Source of the DNA: Sutterella sp.
Lineage (GTDB): Bacteria; Pseudomonadota; Gammaproteobacteria; Burkholderiales; Burkholderiaceae_F
Assembly (NCBI GenBank): GCA_019418235.1
Contig: DYCH01000039.1
Location: 1 to 11,725 of the forward strand
DNA length: 11,725 nt
Direction: 5' to 3'
Made by a program: the position numbers and the translations under genes
Notes under the pieces: model-generated
The model's database searches: none
What the model saw: only the letters and a program-made list of their open reading frames with translations
Told to the model about the DNA's origin: nothing
Part shown: in pieces, positions 5,642 through 11,725 of the stretch
How positions within the stretch are numbered: position 1 is the first letter of the stretch
Layout of the letters: every line of letters begins with the position of its first letter

Positions 5642-7648
5642 TCATTCATTTAAAAAACTGCGAAGTTTATTGGCTCGACTCGGGTGGCGAAGTTTACGTA
5701 ACGCTTTAGCTTCAATCTGACGAATGCGCTCACGCGTTACCACAAACTGCTGCCCTAACTCCTCAAGTGTATGTTCGGTATTGGTATCAATTCCATAACG
5801 CAACATCAAGACCTTGGCTTCACGCGGAGAAAGCGTCGAGAGCACCTCATGGATGGTATTTTTCAAGTTCTCTTCCTGTGCAGCCTCTAGTGGCGTCTGA
5901 GAAAGTTTATCCTCGATAAAGTCCACCAAATGCGAATCTTCATCGTCACCAATCGGGGTGTCAACCGATACGGGTTCACGGCGTGCCAACAAAATGGTTT
6001 TTACACGAGCCACACTCATATCCACCTCTTGAGCCAACCACTCAATGCTGGGCTCTCGTCCTTGGTGTTCCAATTGGTACTCGTGCGTTAAACGATTAAT
6101 CTTATGAAGCGTTTCCACCATGTGCACAGGGATACGAATGGTGCGCCCGAGATCGGCAATCGAACGCGTAATGGCCTGACGAATCCACCAAGTGGCATAG
6201 GTCGAGAATTTATAACCACGACGGTATTCAAATTTTTCAACCGCTTTCATCAAACCGATATTGCCCTCTTGAATCAAATCCAAGAATTGCAAACCGCGGT
6301 TTAAATAGTGTTTTGCAATAGAGATCACCAATCGCAAATTGGCGCTGATCATTTGCGCTTTGGCTTCGTGTACGCGCTTTTCAGCTTGGCACATTTGCAT
6401 ATAAACGTGCTTCATCGCAGGATACGGCAAGCGCGTTTCATTTAAGAGCAATTGATATTGTTCAGTGAGTGGCTTTAACTTCGTACGAGTTTTTTTCTGA
6501 ACACTTTGAGCTATCGCCGTCGTTGACAAAAGCGTTTCAACAGCTTGCGCAGTCATTGCTTCTTTTTGATAGAAAGCGTCAAATTGTTCTTCAGACAAAC
6601 CACACTGATCAATCAAAATAGCTCGAGCTTGTGCTTCAATACGACGGTACTCTTCGGCCTTATCATGCATAAGATCCGATAGGGTTCTAACGGTCGGCGC
6701 CGTAAAACGCACCGGCAACAATAATTCGCCGATGGCCGCTTCAAGTTGTTTGAATTCTTCAGAAGAGGCATCGAGCAACATCATCTGGTCGTAATAACAC
6801 TCGCACGTTGAAAGAATCTCTAAGGTTTGATCCTTGAGCACCCGAAGTTGCTCTGAGGTCATCCCTGAGGCGCCGATTGCAAATTCTTCGATGCTGTCGT
6901 CCAAATCCGTGAGGGATTCTTCTTCGTTACTCGGGACAATCTCTTCGATGGACTCAATCCCATCAACAATCGCCTCGACACTGACATGCCCGTCAGATAA
7001 CGTGTGTCCCATGTCAATTAATGCACGAATAGCGACAGGACAGTGCGCAATGGCATCCATCATGTCTTGGTAACCCTGTTCGATTTCTCGACTGATGGCC
7101 ACTTCATCTTCACGCGTCAAAAGCGGCACCGTTCCCATTTCACGTGTGTACATGCTCATGGGATCGGACGTGCGAGCCACGTCACTTTCGACTAACGATA
7201 AAACATCTTCTTCATCTTCTTCATCGTCTTGAACTAAAGCTAAAGGAGAGTCAACCAATAAGATTTCATCTTCTGCAGGCGCTTTTTCTAAGACAGGAAT
7301 TCCTAAAAACCCAAAGGCATGCTCAAGCTGAGCAAGGGTTCCCTCGTCATCTTGTTTGTCTGAAGGAATAACTTCGAGGAGTTCTTGATAGGTAACATGA
7401 CCACGCTTTTTCGCCAGCGTAATCAATGAACGAAGCTTGCGTTCAGCTTCGTCATTTTCTTGGAAAAGCTGTTGCGTGAGTTTGATTGTCTTAGAAGACA
7501 ATTGACGCATTTCGGGTAAGCGTTGAATGTCGGGCGCATGAATCTCGCCGGGTTTATCAAACACAATCGAAATCGTTGCGTCGTTTGATAACTCCCGATC
7601 ATCGTCCGTTTGCTTACAAACGGCAGTTGCAATCTCTTCTTTAACCAT
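5642..7648 (-). CDS. rpoD: RNA polymerase primary sigma factor RpoD (canonical copy)
   Basis: The housekeeping sigma factor, 668 residues, in the position after dnaG that rpoD has in the macromolecular-synthesis operon. Region 1.1 is about 70-130 (KLRSLITLAKKRGHVTYQEL). An acidic linker follows at 141-148, then region 1.2 with MYTREMGTVPLLTRE (166-180), a long non-conserved domain about 195-425, and region 2 at about 430-510 with FLDLIQEGNIGLMKAVEKF and WWIRQAITRSIAD. Region 3 carries the intact sigma finger GDDEDSHLVDFIED (567-580). Region 4 has REAKVLMLRYGID and the -35 helix TRERIRQIEAKALRKLRHPSR (638-658), including the basic patch that contacts activators. Motif for motif it is closer to the E. 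coli protein than its neighbour is. The ATG at 7648 lacks a good Shine-Dalgarno sequence. A leader of roughly 290 bases is possible. Confidence 0.95.
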   Translation of the reverse strand: MVKEEIATAVCKQTDDDRELSNDATISIVFDKPGEIHAPDIQRLPEMRQLSSKTIKLTQQLFQENDEAERKLRSLITLAKKRGHVTYQELLEVIPSDKQDDEGTLAQLEHAFGFLGIPVLEKAPAEDEILLVDSPLALVQDDEEDEEDVLSLVESDVARTSDPMSMYTREMGTVPLLTREDEVAISREIEQGYQDMMDAIAHCPVAIRALIDMGHTLSDGHVSVEAIVDGIESIEEIVPSNEEESLTDLDDSIEEFAIGASGMTSEQLRVLKDQTLEILSTCECYYDQMMLLDASSEEFKQLEAAIGELLLPVRFTAPTVRTLSDLMHDKAEEYRRIEAQARAILIDQCGLSEEQFDAFYQKEAMTAQAVETLLSTTAIAQSVQKKTRTKLKPLTEQYQLLLNETRLPYPAMKHVYMQMCQAEKRVHEAKAQMISANLRLVISIAKHYLNRGLQFLDLIQEGNIGLMKAVEKFEYRRGYKFSTYATWWIRQAITRSIADLGRTIRIPVHMVETLHKINRLTHEYQLEHQGREPSIEWLAQEVDMSVARVKTILLARREPVSVDTPIGDDEDSHLVDFIEDKLSQTPLEAAQEENLKNTIHEVLSTLSPREAKVLMLRYGIDTNTEHTLEELGQQFVVTRERIRQIEAKALRKLRHPSRANKLRSFLNE

Positions 7649-8021
7649 TTGTCTGTCTACCCAAATGTCTCCAAGCGCAAAGCTTTAGAAAAATCGTCGA
7701 GATACTGAGCTATCGATGAAAGCTCAAATCTAAAAATAGGAAAACCGCTGAACTCTCAGAGGCTTCTTGGGTTCATCTTGACCCCTGCAGCATAGGCTTT
7801 TTAACAAATCAATCTGATTTGCACCTTAATCATTGCAGTTTTTTTCGTCGTTTTAAATCGACTCAACAAATGCCGACACCTATCCAAAAATGGGCGATGT
7901 AATGCGTCTATATTGTGGTCGCATTATGCGAAAAACTTTTTCATTATACTGTTTGGCAACGAAATATTTGGGAAAGTAACAAAAGATATTCTTGCGACAT
8001 TGTTATAGCGAAAAAACCTGT
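7649..8021. other. Non-coding leader region upstream of canonical rpoD
   Basis: About 370 bases without a credible gene between rpoD and the dnaG terminator. It holds a possible minus-strand -10 (7943-7948), a 13-bp palindrome TCGCAT-T-ATGCGA (7919-7931), and an inverted repeat CAAATCA-ATC-TGATTTG (7805-7821). A weaker GTCG/CGAC repeat lies near 7847-7862. The palindromes lie at or downstream of the predicted start and may be protein-binding sites or leader hairpins; no known motif was recognised in them. Confidence 0.5.
7943..7948 (-). promoter_or_regulatory. Possible -10 element of the rpoD promoter
   Basis: A perfect TATAAT on the minus strand in an A/T-rich stretch, about 80 bases beyond the dnaG terminator and about 295 bases before the rpoD start. 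No good -35 hexamer stands at 16-18 bases and there is no extended -10 TG, so this rests on the -10 match alone. Transcription would start near 7936. Confidence 0.4.
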
Positions 8022-8052
8022 AAAAAAACTCAGCCTCAGAGCTGAGTTTTTT
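8022..8052 (-). terminator. Intrinsic terminator of dnaG
   Basis: ACTCAGC (8028-8034) and GCTGAGT (8041-8047) form a 7-bp stem around a 6-base loop, extended by A:T pairs on both sides. Read on the minus strand it ends in seven T residues and begins about 8 bases after the dnaG stop. It is nearly symmetrical, so it could also stop plus-strand transcription. It separates dnaG from rpoD, which then needs its own promoter or read-through. Confidence 0.9.
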
Positions 8053-8059
8053 CATATTT

Positions 8060-9967
8060 CTAACCATTGATTTTTGCGTCTAAAGCAAAGTCTACGGCCT
8101 GTGAACTTTCGTCAATCAAAGACTGATGAATTTGCTGGCGTCGTTTAAAAAGGCGGCCTAAATAGTCTGAATCGACTGGCTCTCCTCGCTCTTCAGCGGC
8201 CAACAACTCCATCACCATCGCATCAAGTTGTGCCTTCTCAAGTTTTAAGAAAGCACATTTAATTTCAAATTCTGCGATTTCCGGTTCTGTCTTCAAGTCC
8301 TCTTCTTGACTGGCCAAAGCCAACATCGTGTCATGCATCGGATCATCATCTAAGAACGAGAGCAAGTAGCCGCTATTCATTCGAGCATCAACCACTTTGC
8401 CATCTTCGTCCGTTAAATGAGATTGAGCCAAATGCCAAAGTCTCACAATAGCGCCTTCCCATTCATCCACGGTATCCAACATTTCATCGGCAATTAAGTC
8501 CGAATACTTCAAAAGCCATTGAGGGTTAGCAATAAAGCATTGCAAAAGACGACGCTTAATATTAGTGAAAACCGGTCCTGTCGTAACGGGCTTGGGCGTA
8601 CGACGCCAACGTTGACTTTGAACAGAATCTCGTCCATAACCGTTTGGCGTTTTTTGAACAACGGGGGTTTCTTGAACAAGAGCAATGCCACATAAAGTGG
8701 CCAATTCACCCGGTTCCATACGAATGGCTGCCGCTAACTCTTGAACCAACAATTGACGAAGTGCCAGTGCGCTCATGCGAGACAATAAGGGCTTTGCAAT
8801 CGCAACGGCTTTTGCACGCTCTTCGGCTGTTCTAAAACCACGACCGTTCGTCACTTCACGAACGATGTCTAAGACAAAAAATTTCGAAAGCGGAAAACCG
8901 GCATTTAACTGCGATTCAAAGGCTTCTACCCCTTGCGTCTTAATCAAACTATCGGGGTCTTCACCTTGAGGCAACATTACAAAGTGAGCAGCTTGCGTCT
9001 CAGTGATGATTGCCAAGGTTGATTCCATTGCACGACGAGCGGCCTTAAAGCCCGCAGCATCACCGTCAAAGGAAAAATAAACACTATCGGTTAATTGAAA
9101 TAAACGCTTAACGTGTTCTGAGGTAATAGACGTTCCCAATGCGGCTACCGATTCCGTAAAACCGGCTTGCGAGAGCTGAATCACATCCATGTAACCTTCA
9201 CAGACAATGGCACGACCCTTTTTGTGAATCGAGTCTCTTGCCTCGTAAAGGCCGTAGAGTTCAAGTCCCTTGTGGTAAACGGGGGTTTCGGGCGAATTGA
9301 GGTACTTGGGTTCTTCCCCCGGCACCATCGTACGAGCACCGAAACCAATTACCTTGCCTCTGGGGTTGCGAATCGGGAACATGACACGATTGCGGAATCG
9401 GTCATAACGCTTGTCATCTTTAACGATGATTAAGCCACACTCTTCAAGTTTTGCTTCATCGTAAAAGAGGTCAGGGAAAATTTCTTTTAAGCCGTGCCAA
9501 GAATCGGGAGAAAAACCAATTTGAAATTTTTTAGCAGTCTCTTCCGTAATGCCACGCCCTTTGAGATACTCAATGGTTTTGACATCGTGAAAGAGATTTT
9601 GATGGTAAAAACCAGCAGCGGATTCTAAGAAGTCCGTTAAACTTTTTGCCTTGGCTTGACGGGCTTTCTCTTGCTTGTCTTCTGGAACTTCAAGTCCTAA
9701 ATTATCCGCAAGCTCTTTGATGGCCTCCGGAAACGAGAGACCTTTGTACTTCATCAAAAAGGAAATGGCCGTACCGTGCTCACCGCAACCGAAGCATTTA
9801 AAAAATTGCTTTTGTTGGTTAACAGCAAAAGACGGTGTTTTTTCCTTATGAAAAGGACAACAGGCAAGCCAGTTGGTGCCCTTATGTTGCAACTTCACAT
9901 AGCGACCGATCACTTGAACAATGTCGGTGCGAGAGAGTACCTCTTCAATAAAACTCTCAGGAATCAC
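8060..9967 (-). CDS. dnaG: DNA primase DnaG
   Basis: DnaG makes the short RNA primers for leading- and lagging-strand synthesis and works at the fork with DnaB helicase. The 635-residue protein has the usual three parts. The N-terminal zinc domain has ligands C37, H40, C58 and C61 (CPFH...CFGC). The RNA polymerase domain has the basic segment RFRNRVMFPIRN (190-201), and its TOPRIM fold has EGYMDV (257-262) and SFDGDAAG (299-306), whose acidic residues bind metal. A variable region from about 435 to 635 should be the helicase-interacting domain. The start is a GTG at 9967, with AAGGA (9975-9979) seven bases upstream. The yqeY terminator ends just before that ribosome site, leaving no room for a promoter, so dnaG probably depends on read-through from rpsU-yqeY. 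Confidence 0.97.
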   Translation of the reverse strand: MIPESFIEEVLSRTDIVQVIGRYVKLQHKGTNWLACCPFHKEKTPSFAVNQQKQFFKCFGCGEHGTAISFLMKYKGLSFPEAIKELADNLGLEVPEDKQEKARQAKAKSLTDFLESAAGFYHQNLFHDVKTIEYLKGRGITEETAKKFQIGFSPDSWHGLKEIFPDLFYDEAKLEECGLIIVKDDKRYDRFRNRVMFPIRNPRGKVIGFGARTMVPGEEPKYLNSPETPVYHKGLELYGLYEARDSIHKKGRAIVCEGYMDVIQLSQAGFTESVAALGTSITSEHVKRLFQLTDSVYFSFDGDAAGFKAARRAMESTLAIITETQAAHFVMLPQGEDPDSLIKTQGVEAFESQLNAGFPLSKFFVLDIVREVTNGRGFRTAEERAKAVAIAKPLLSRMSALALRQLLVQELAAAIRMEPGELATLCGIALVQETPVVQKTPNGYGRDSVQSQRWRRTPKPVTTGPVFTNIKRRLLQCFIANPQWLLKYSDLIADEMLDTVDEWEGAIVRLWHLAQSHLTDEDGKVVDARMNSGYLLSFLDDDPMHDTMLALASQEEDLKTEPEIAEFEIKCAFLKLEKAQLDAMVMELLAAEERGEPVDSDYLGRLFKRRQQIHQSLIDESSQAVDFALDAKING

Positions 9968-9990
9968 GTCTTTATCCTTCTCGTCGTACG

Positions 9991-10016
9991 AAAAAGGGCC
10001 GAAAAAGATCGGCCCT
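9991..10016 (-). terminator. Intrinsic terminator/attenuator between yqeY and dnaG
   Basis: AGGGCCGA (9995-10002) and TCGGCCCT (10009-10016) form an 8-bp G/C-rich stem with a 6-base loop, followed on the minus strand by TTTTT (9991-9995). It lies about 10 bases after the yqeY stop and about 11 bases before the dnaG Shine-Dalgarno sequence. Its place corresponds to the T1 terminator that lowers dnaG expression in the E. coli rpsU-dnaG-rpoD operon. Confidence 0.92.
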
Positions 10017-10025
10017 ATTTTGAAA

Positions 10026-10472
10026 TTAAGCCGTCAACTTTTGCTTAATTAAGGCGCTCACTTTACCCATATCGGCGCGACCCGTTAATTTGGGTTTGAG
10101 CATACCCATGACCTTACCCATGGCTGCCATACCGGACAAACCGGAAGCAGCAATCGCTTCTTCGATCATTTGTTCGATTTCAGCTTCAGTCAAAGGCTTC
10201 GGTAAGTAGCAGGACAAAACATCGATTTCGGCTTGTTCTTTTTCAGCCAAGTCTGCACGATTGGCAGCCGTGTATTGTTCGATGGAGTCATGACGTTGCT
10301 TAACGAGCTTAGCGATCACTGCCGTGATTTGAGCATCATCCATTTCAATGCGTTCGTCAACTTCTTTTTGCTTGATTGCAGCCATCAACAAACGGATGGC
10401 ACCCAAGCGGGCCATGTCCTTAGCCTTCATAGCGGCCTTCATATCGGCCGTAATTTGTTCTTTAATCGTCAT
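10026..10472 (-). CDS. yqeY: GatB/YqeY domain-containing protein
   Basis: A 148-residue cytoplasmic protein of the YqeY family, built of the helical tail domain also found in GatB and GlnS-type proteins. It is related to the tRNA-binding tail of amidotransferases, but the exact role of free YqeY is not settled. Typical family segments are visible: AMKAKDMARLGAIRLLMAAIKQKEVD (14-39), KQRHDSIEQYTAANRADLAEKEQAEI (58-83) and LPKPLTEAEI (90-99). The C-terminal MGKVMGMLKPKLTGRADMGKVSALIKQKL is also characteristic. It starts at the ATG at 10472 with AAAGG (10480-10484) seven bases upstream. It sits between rpsU and dnaG, with a terminator on each side, so its level can be set separately from that of S21 and of primase. 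No membrane segment or signal is present. Confidence 0.92.
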   Translation of the reverse strand: MTIKEQITADMKAAMKAKDMARLGAIRLLMAAIKQKEVDERIEMDDAQITAVIAKLVKQRHDSIEQYTAANRADLAEKEQAEIDVLSCYLPKPLTEAEIEQMIEEAIAASGLSGMAAMGKVMGMLKPKLTGRADMGKVSALIKQKLTA

Positions 10473-10490
10473 GATGAAACCTTTATAGAA

Positions 10491-10540
10491 AAAAATAACG
10501 CGTGCAAGACTCTTGAAAAGTAGAGATTTGCACGCGTAAT
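10491..10540 (-). terminator. Intrinsic terminator/attenuator between rpsU and yqeY
   Basis: ACGCGTGCAA (10498-10507) and TTGCACGCGT (10528-10537) form a perfect 10-bp stem. The 20-base loop contains a smaller CTCT/AGAG pairing. On the minus strand the stem is followed by TTATTTTTTT, which ends about six bases before the yqeY ribosome site. It should stop most rpsU transcripts, leaving a fraction for yqeY and dnaG. Confidence 0.88.
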
Positions 10541-10546
10541 TCTGAC

Positions 10547-10566
10547 GAAGAGCAATTAAGCTCTTC
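10547..10566 (-). other. Hairpin in the rpsU-yqeY spacer
   Basis: GAAGAGC (10547-10553) and GCTCTTC (10560-10566) form a 7-bp stem with a 6-base loop, extended by GAC/GTC through a small bulge. No T run follows on either strand, so it is not a simple terminator. It sits between the two terminator-like hairpins of this spacer and may be an RNA-processing or protective structure. Confidence 0.45.
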
Positions 10567-10576
10567 TTGTCAAAAC

Positions 10577-10605
10577 GAGTGTCACGTGTTTGACACTCTA
10601 TTTTT
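10577..10605 (-). terminator. Terminator-like hairpin after rpsU (possibly bidirectional)
   Basis: GAGTGTCA (10577-10584) and TGACACTC (10591-10598) form an 8-bp stem with a 6-base loop, 15 bases past the rpsU stop. On the minus strand it is followed by GTTTTG; on the plus strand by TATTTTT. It is the first of three hairpins in the 141-base spacer and could end rpsU transcripts early. Confidence 0.65.
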
Positions 10606-10613
10606 CCGAGAAA

Positions 10614-10826
10614 TTAGTAGAGCTTCTTCGGGAGCATTTGGCTGCGCAAGCGCTTGTAGTGACGCTTGATGGCAGCAGCCTTCTTACGCTTACGTTCGGC
10701 CGTGGGCTTTTCATAGAACTCACGAGCACGCAATTCGGTCAAAAGACCGCTCTTTTCAATCGTACGCTTGAAACGGCGGAGGGCGGTTTCAAACGGTTCG
10801 TTTTCTTTAACACGAATAGTGGGCAT
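10614..10826 (-). CDS. rpsU: 30S ribosomal protein bS21
   Basis: A 70-residue, strongly basic protein of the small ribosomal subunit, sitting near the anti-Shine-Dalgarno end of 16S rRNA, where it helps select mRNA start sites. The sequence reads like other proteobacterial S21 proteins: it begins MPTIRVKENEPFETALRRFK, then has SGLLTELRAREFYEKPTAERK and an arginine/lysine-rich tail ending in LPKKLY. Length and start are standard. AAGGTG at about 10832-10837 is a good ribosome site for the ATG at 10826. It is the first gene of the rpsU-yqeY-dnaG run and diverges from tsaD across 200 bases. As a ribosomal protein gene it needs far more expression than dnaG, and the terminator cluster just after it fits that need. 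Confidence 0.97.
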   Translation of the reverse strand: MPTIRVKENEPFETALRRFKRTIEKSGLLTELRAREFYEKPTAERKRKKAAAIKRHYKRLRSQMLPKKLY

Positions 10827-10857
10827 CAGGCACCTTACCTGTCAATAATAGTGGTTG

Positions 10858-10873
10858 CGGTAATGAATTACCG
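10858..10873. promoter_or_regulatory. Perfect palindrome upstream of rpsU
   Basis: CGGTAAT-GA-ATTACCG is a 7-2-7 inverted repeat about 30 bases before the rpsU start. A further odd palindrome, CGATC-T-GATCG, follows at 10872-10882. The place and symmetry suit an operator or a leader hairpin of the rpsU promoter. It resembles no operator I can name, and no convincing rpsU promoter was identified around it. Confidence 0.4.
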
Positions 10874-10939
10874 ATCTGATCGAGGCGCAAAATCATCACA
10901 GAAAGCGACATCGATCTCCGAAAGTTTGCAATTTTCGCA

Positions 10940-10945
10940 TAAAAT
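10940..10945 (+). promoter_or_regulatory. Possible -10 element of tsaD
   Basis: TAAAAT on the plus strand matches five of six consensus positions and would start transcription near 10952, giving a leader of about 75 bases to tsaD. No good -35 stands upstream. The surrounding A/T-rich stretch contains other loose matches, and the rpsU promoter must lie in the same 200-base divergent region. Confidence 0.3.
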
Positions 10946-11026
10946 ACGAAAAAAAGAAAATGATCGAGTGTTTTTACACGAAACATTTTCAAAATATTTC
11001 GAGATTCTACTGATTTTTTTTAATTT

Positions 11027-11725
11027 ATGCTCATTCTTGGACTTGAATCGTCATGTGACGAAACGGGCGTGGCTCTGATTGATGATAAAAAAGGCCTTTT
11101 GGCTCATGCTGTTCACACCCAAATTGACATGCACAAACTCTACGGTGGCGTAGTACCGGAGCTTGCCAGTCGCGATCATATCCGTCGTGTCATTCCGTTG
11201 GTTGAAAAGGTATTGGAAGAAGCCGGTAAAACTAAAGAAGAACTCGATGCCATTGCCGTAACCCAGGGCCCGGGACTAGCCGGTGCGCTTTTAGTGGGTG
11301 TGAGTGTTGCGCACGCCCTTGCCTATTCTTTAGACATTCCTGTGATTGGCATTCATCACATGGAAGGTCACTTGTTAGCCAATTTATTAGCCGACCCCGC
11401 TCCTGAATTCCCCTTCATTGCTTTATTGGTCTCTGGTGGTCACACGCAGATTATGAAAGTGACGAAGTTCGGCGAGTATGAACTCTTAGGCGATACGTTG
11501 GATGACGCAGTGGGCGAAGCCTTTGATAAAACGGCGCAGCTTTTAGGCATGTGCTATCCGGGTGGCCCTGCCGTTTCTGCGTTAGCCGACAAAGGTGTCA
11601 GTGGCGTCATTGATTTACCTCGTCCCATGTTGCATTCAGGCAACTTGGACATGAGTTTTTCAGGGCTGAAAACCGCTGTTTTAGCTGCTGTTAATAAAGC
11701 GGAAGACCCCAACGATGAAACCTTC
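11027..11725 (+). CDS. tsaD: tRNA t6A37 threonylcarbamoyltransferase subunit TsaD (5' part, cut by window end)
   Basis: TsaD moves the threonylcarbamoyl group from threonylcarbamoyl-AMP onto A37 of tRNAs that read ANN codons, acting with TsaB and TsaE. The first 233 codons are present, of about 340 usual, and the frame runs open to the last base. The fold is ASKHA-like: LGLESSCDETG (4-14), then TQGPGLAGALLVG (79-91). The metal-binding motif HMEGH supplies H111 and H115, and SGGHT (136-140) and GDTLDDAVGEAFDKTA (155-170) follow. The segment LDMSFSGLKTA near the cut is also typical. The ATG at 11027 has no visible Shine-Dalgarno sequence; the bases before it are a T run. The gene diverges from rpsU, the same arrangement as ygjD/tsaD and rpsU in E. 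coli. It is intact as far as can be seen. Confidence 0.96.
   Translation, partial: MLILGLESSCDETGVALIDDKKGLLAHAVHTQIDMHKLYGGVVPELASRDHIRRVIPLVEKVLEEAGKTKEELDAIAVTQGPGLAGALLVGVSVAHALAYSLDIPVIGIHHMEGHLLANLLADPAPEFPFIALLVSGGHTQIMKVTKFGEYELLGDTLDDAVGEAFDKTAQLLGMCYPGGPAVSALADKGVSGVIDLPRPMLHSGNLDMSFSGLKTAVLAAVNKAEDPNDETF

Noticed and set aside
7805..7821. CAAATCAATCTGATTTG as a second FNR site
   Set aside because: The half-sites are in the opposite orientation to TTGATNNNNATCAA, so it is only an inverted repeat, not an FNR box.
8018..8033. CTG-N10-CAG, a loose LexA-like spacing
   Set aside because: The half-sites do not match (CTGT with TCAG), and the bases belong to the dnaG terminator stem and its A run.
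10590..11078. A 162-codon plus-strand frame running across rpsU into tsaD
   Set aside because: It is antisense to rpsU and overlaps the well-supported tsaD start in another frame.

Overview
The window carries a compact, almost entirely minus-strand gene run that reads like a proteobacterial chromosome, probably a betaproteobacterium of the Burkholderiales. The family Sutterellaceae is my guess, because base composition is moderate (roughly mid-40s to 50 % GC by eye) and both RpoD-type proteins carry a long non-conserved domain. No RNA genes, insertion sequences or CRISPR arrays were seen. The genus is inference; the gene order itself is directly visible.

Right to left, tsaD (plus strand, cut by the window end) diverges from rpsU. 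Then follow on the minus strand rpsU (bS21), a GatB/YqeY-domain gene, dnaG (primase), a canonical rpoD, a second and divergent RpoD-like sigma factor, dusA, etfB and etfA. The tsaD / rpsU-dnaG-rpoD arrangement is the classical macromolecular-synthesis operon, which couples translation, replication and transcription initiation. Here it is extended by yqeY and by a second, complete sigma factor.

The most unusual content is the sigma pair. The copy next to dnaG (5642-7648) is canonical in regions 1.2, 2, 3.2 and 4. The next copy (2947-5145) keeps the residues that read the -10 and -35 elements but differs in region 1.2, in the sigma finger and in the C-terminal surface that touches activators. 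It would be expected to recognise similar promoters with different initiation or activator behaviour. Upstream of it lies a long non-coding stretch holding a perfect FNR-type palindrome (5605-5618), placed near -41.5 of a possible promoter. This suggests oxygen-dependent control of the second sigma factor.

Regulation inside the run seems to rely on intrinsic terminators placed directly in front of the next gene: between rpsU and yqeY, yqeY and dnaG, and the second sigma and dusA. Another follows dnaG. These leave little or no room for a promoter, so downstream genes probably depend on read-through. The etfBA pair is separate: it has an extended -10 promoter just upstream of etfB and encodes both subunits of an electron transfer flavoprotein.
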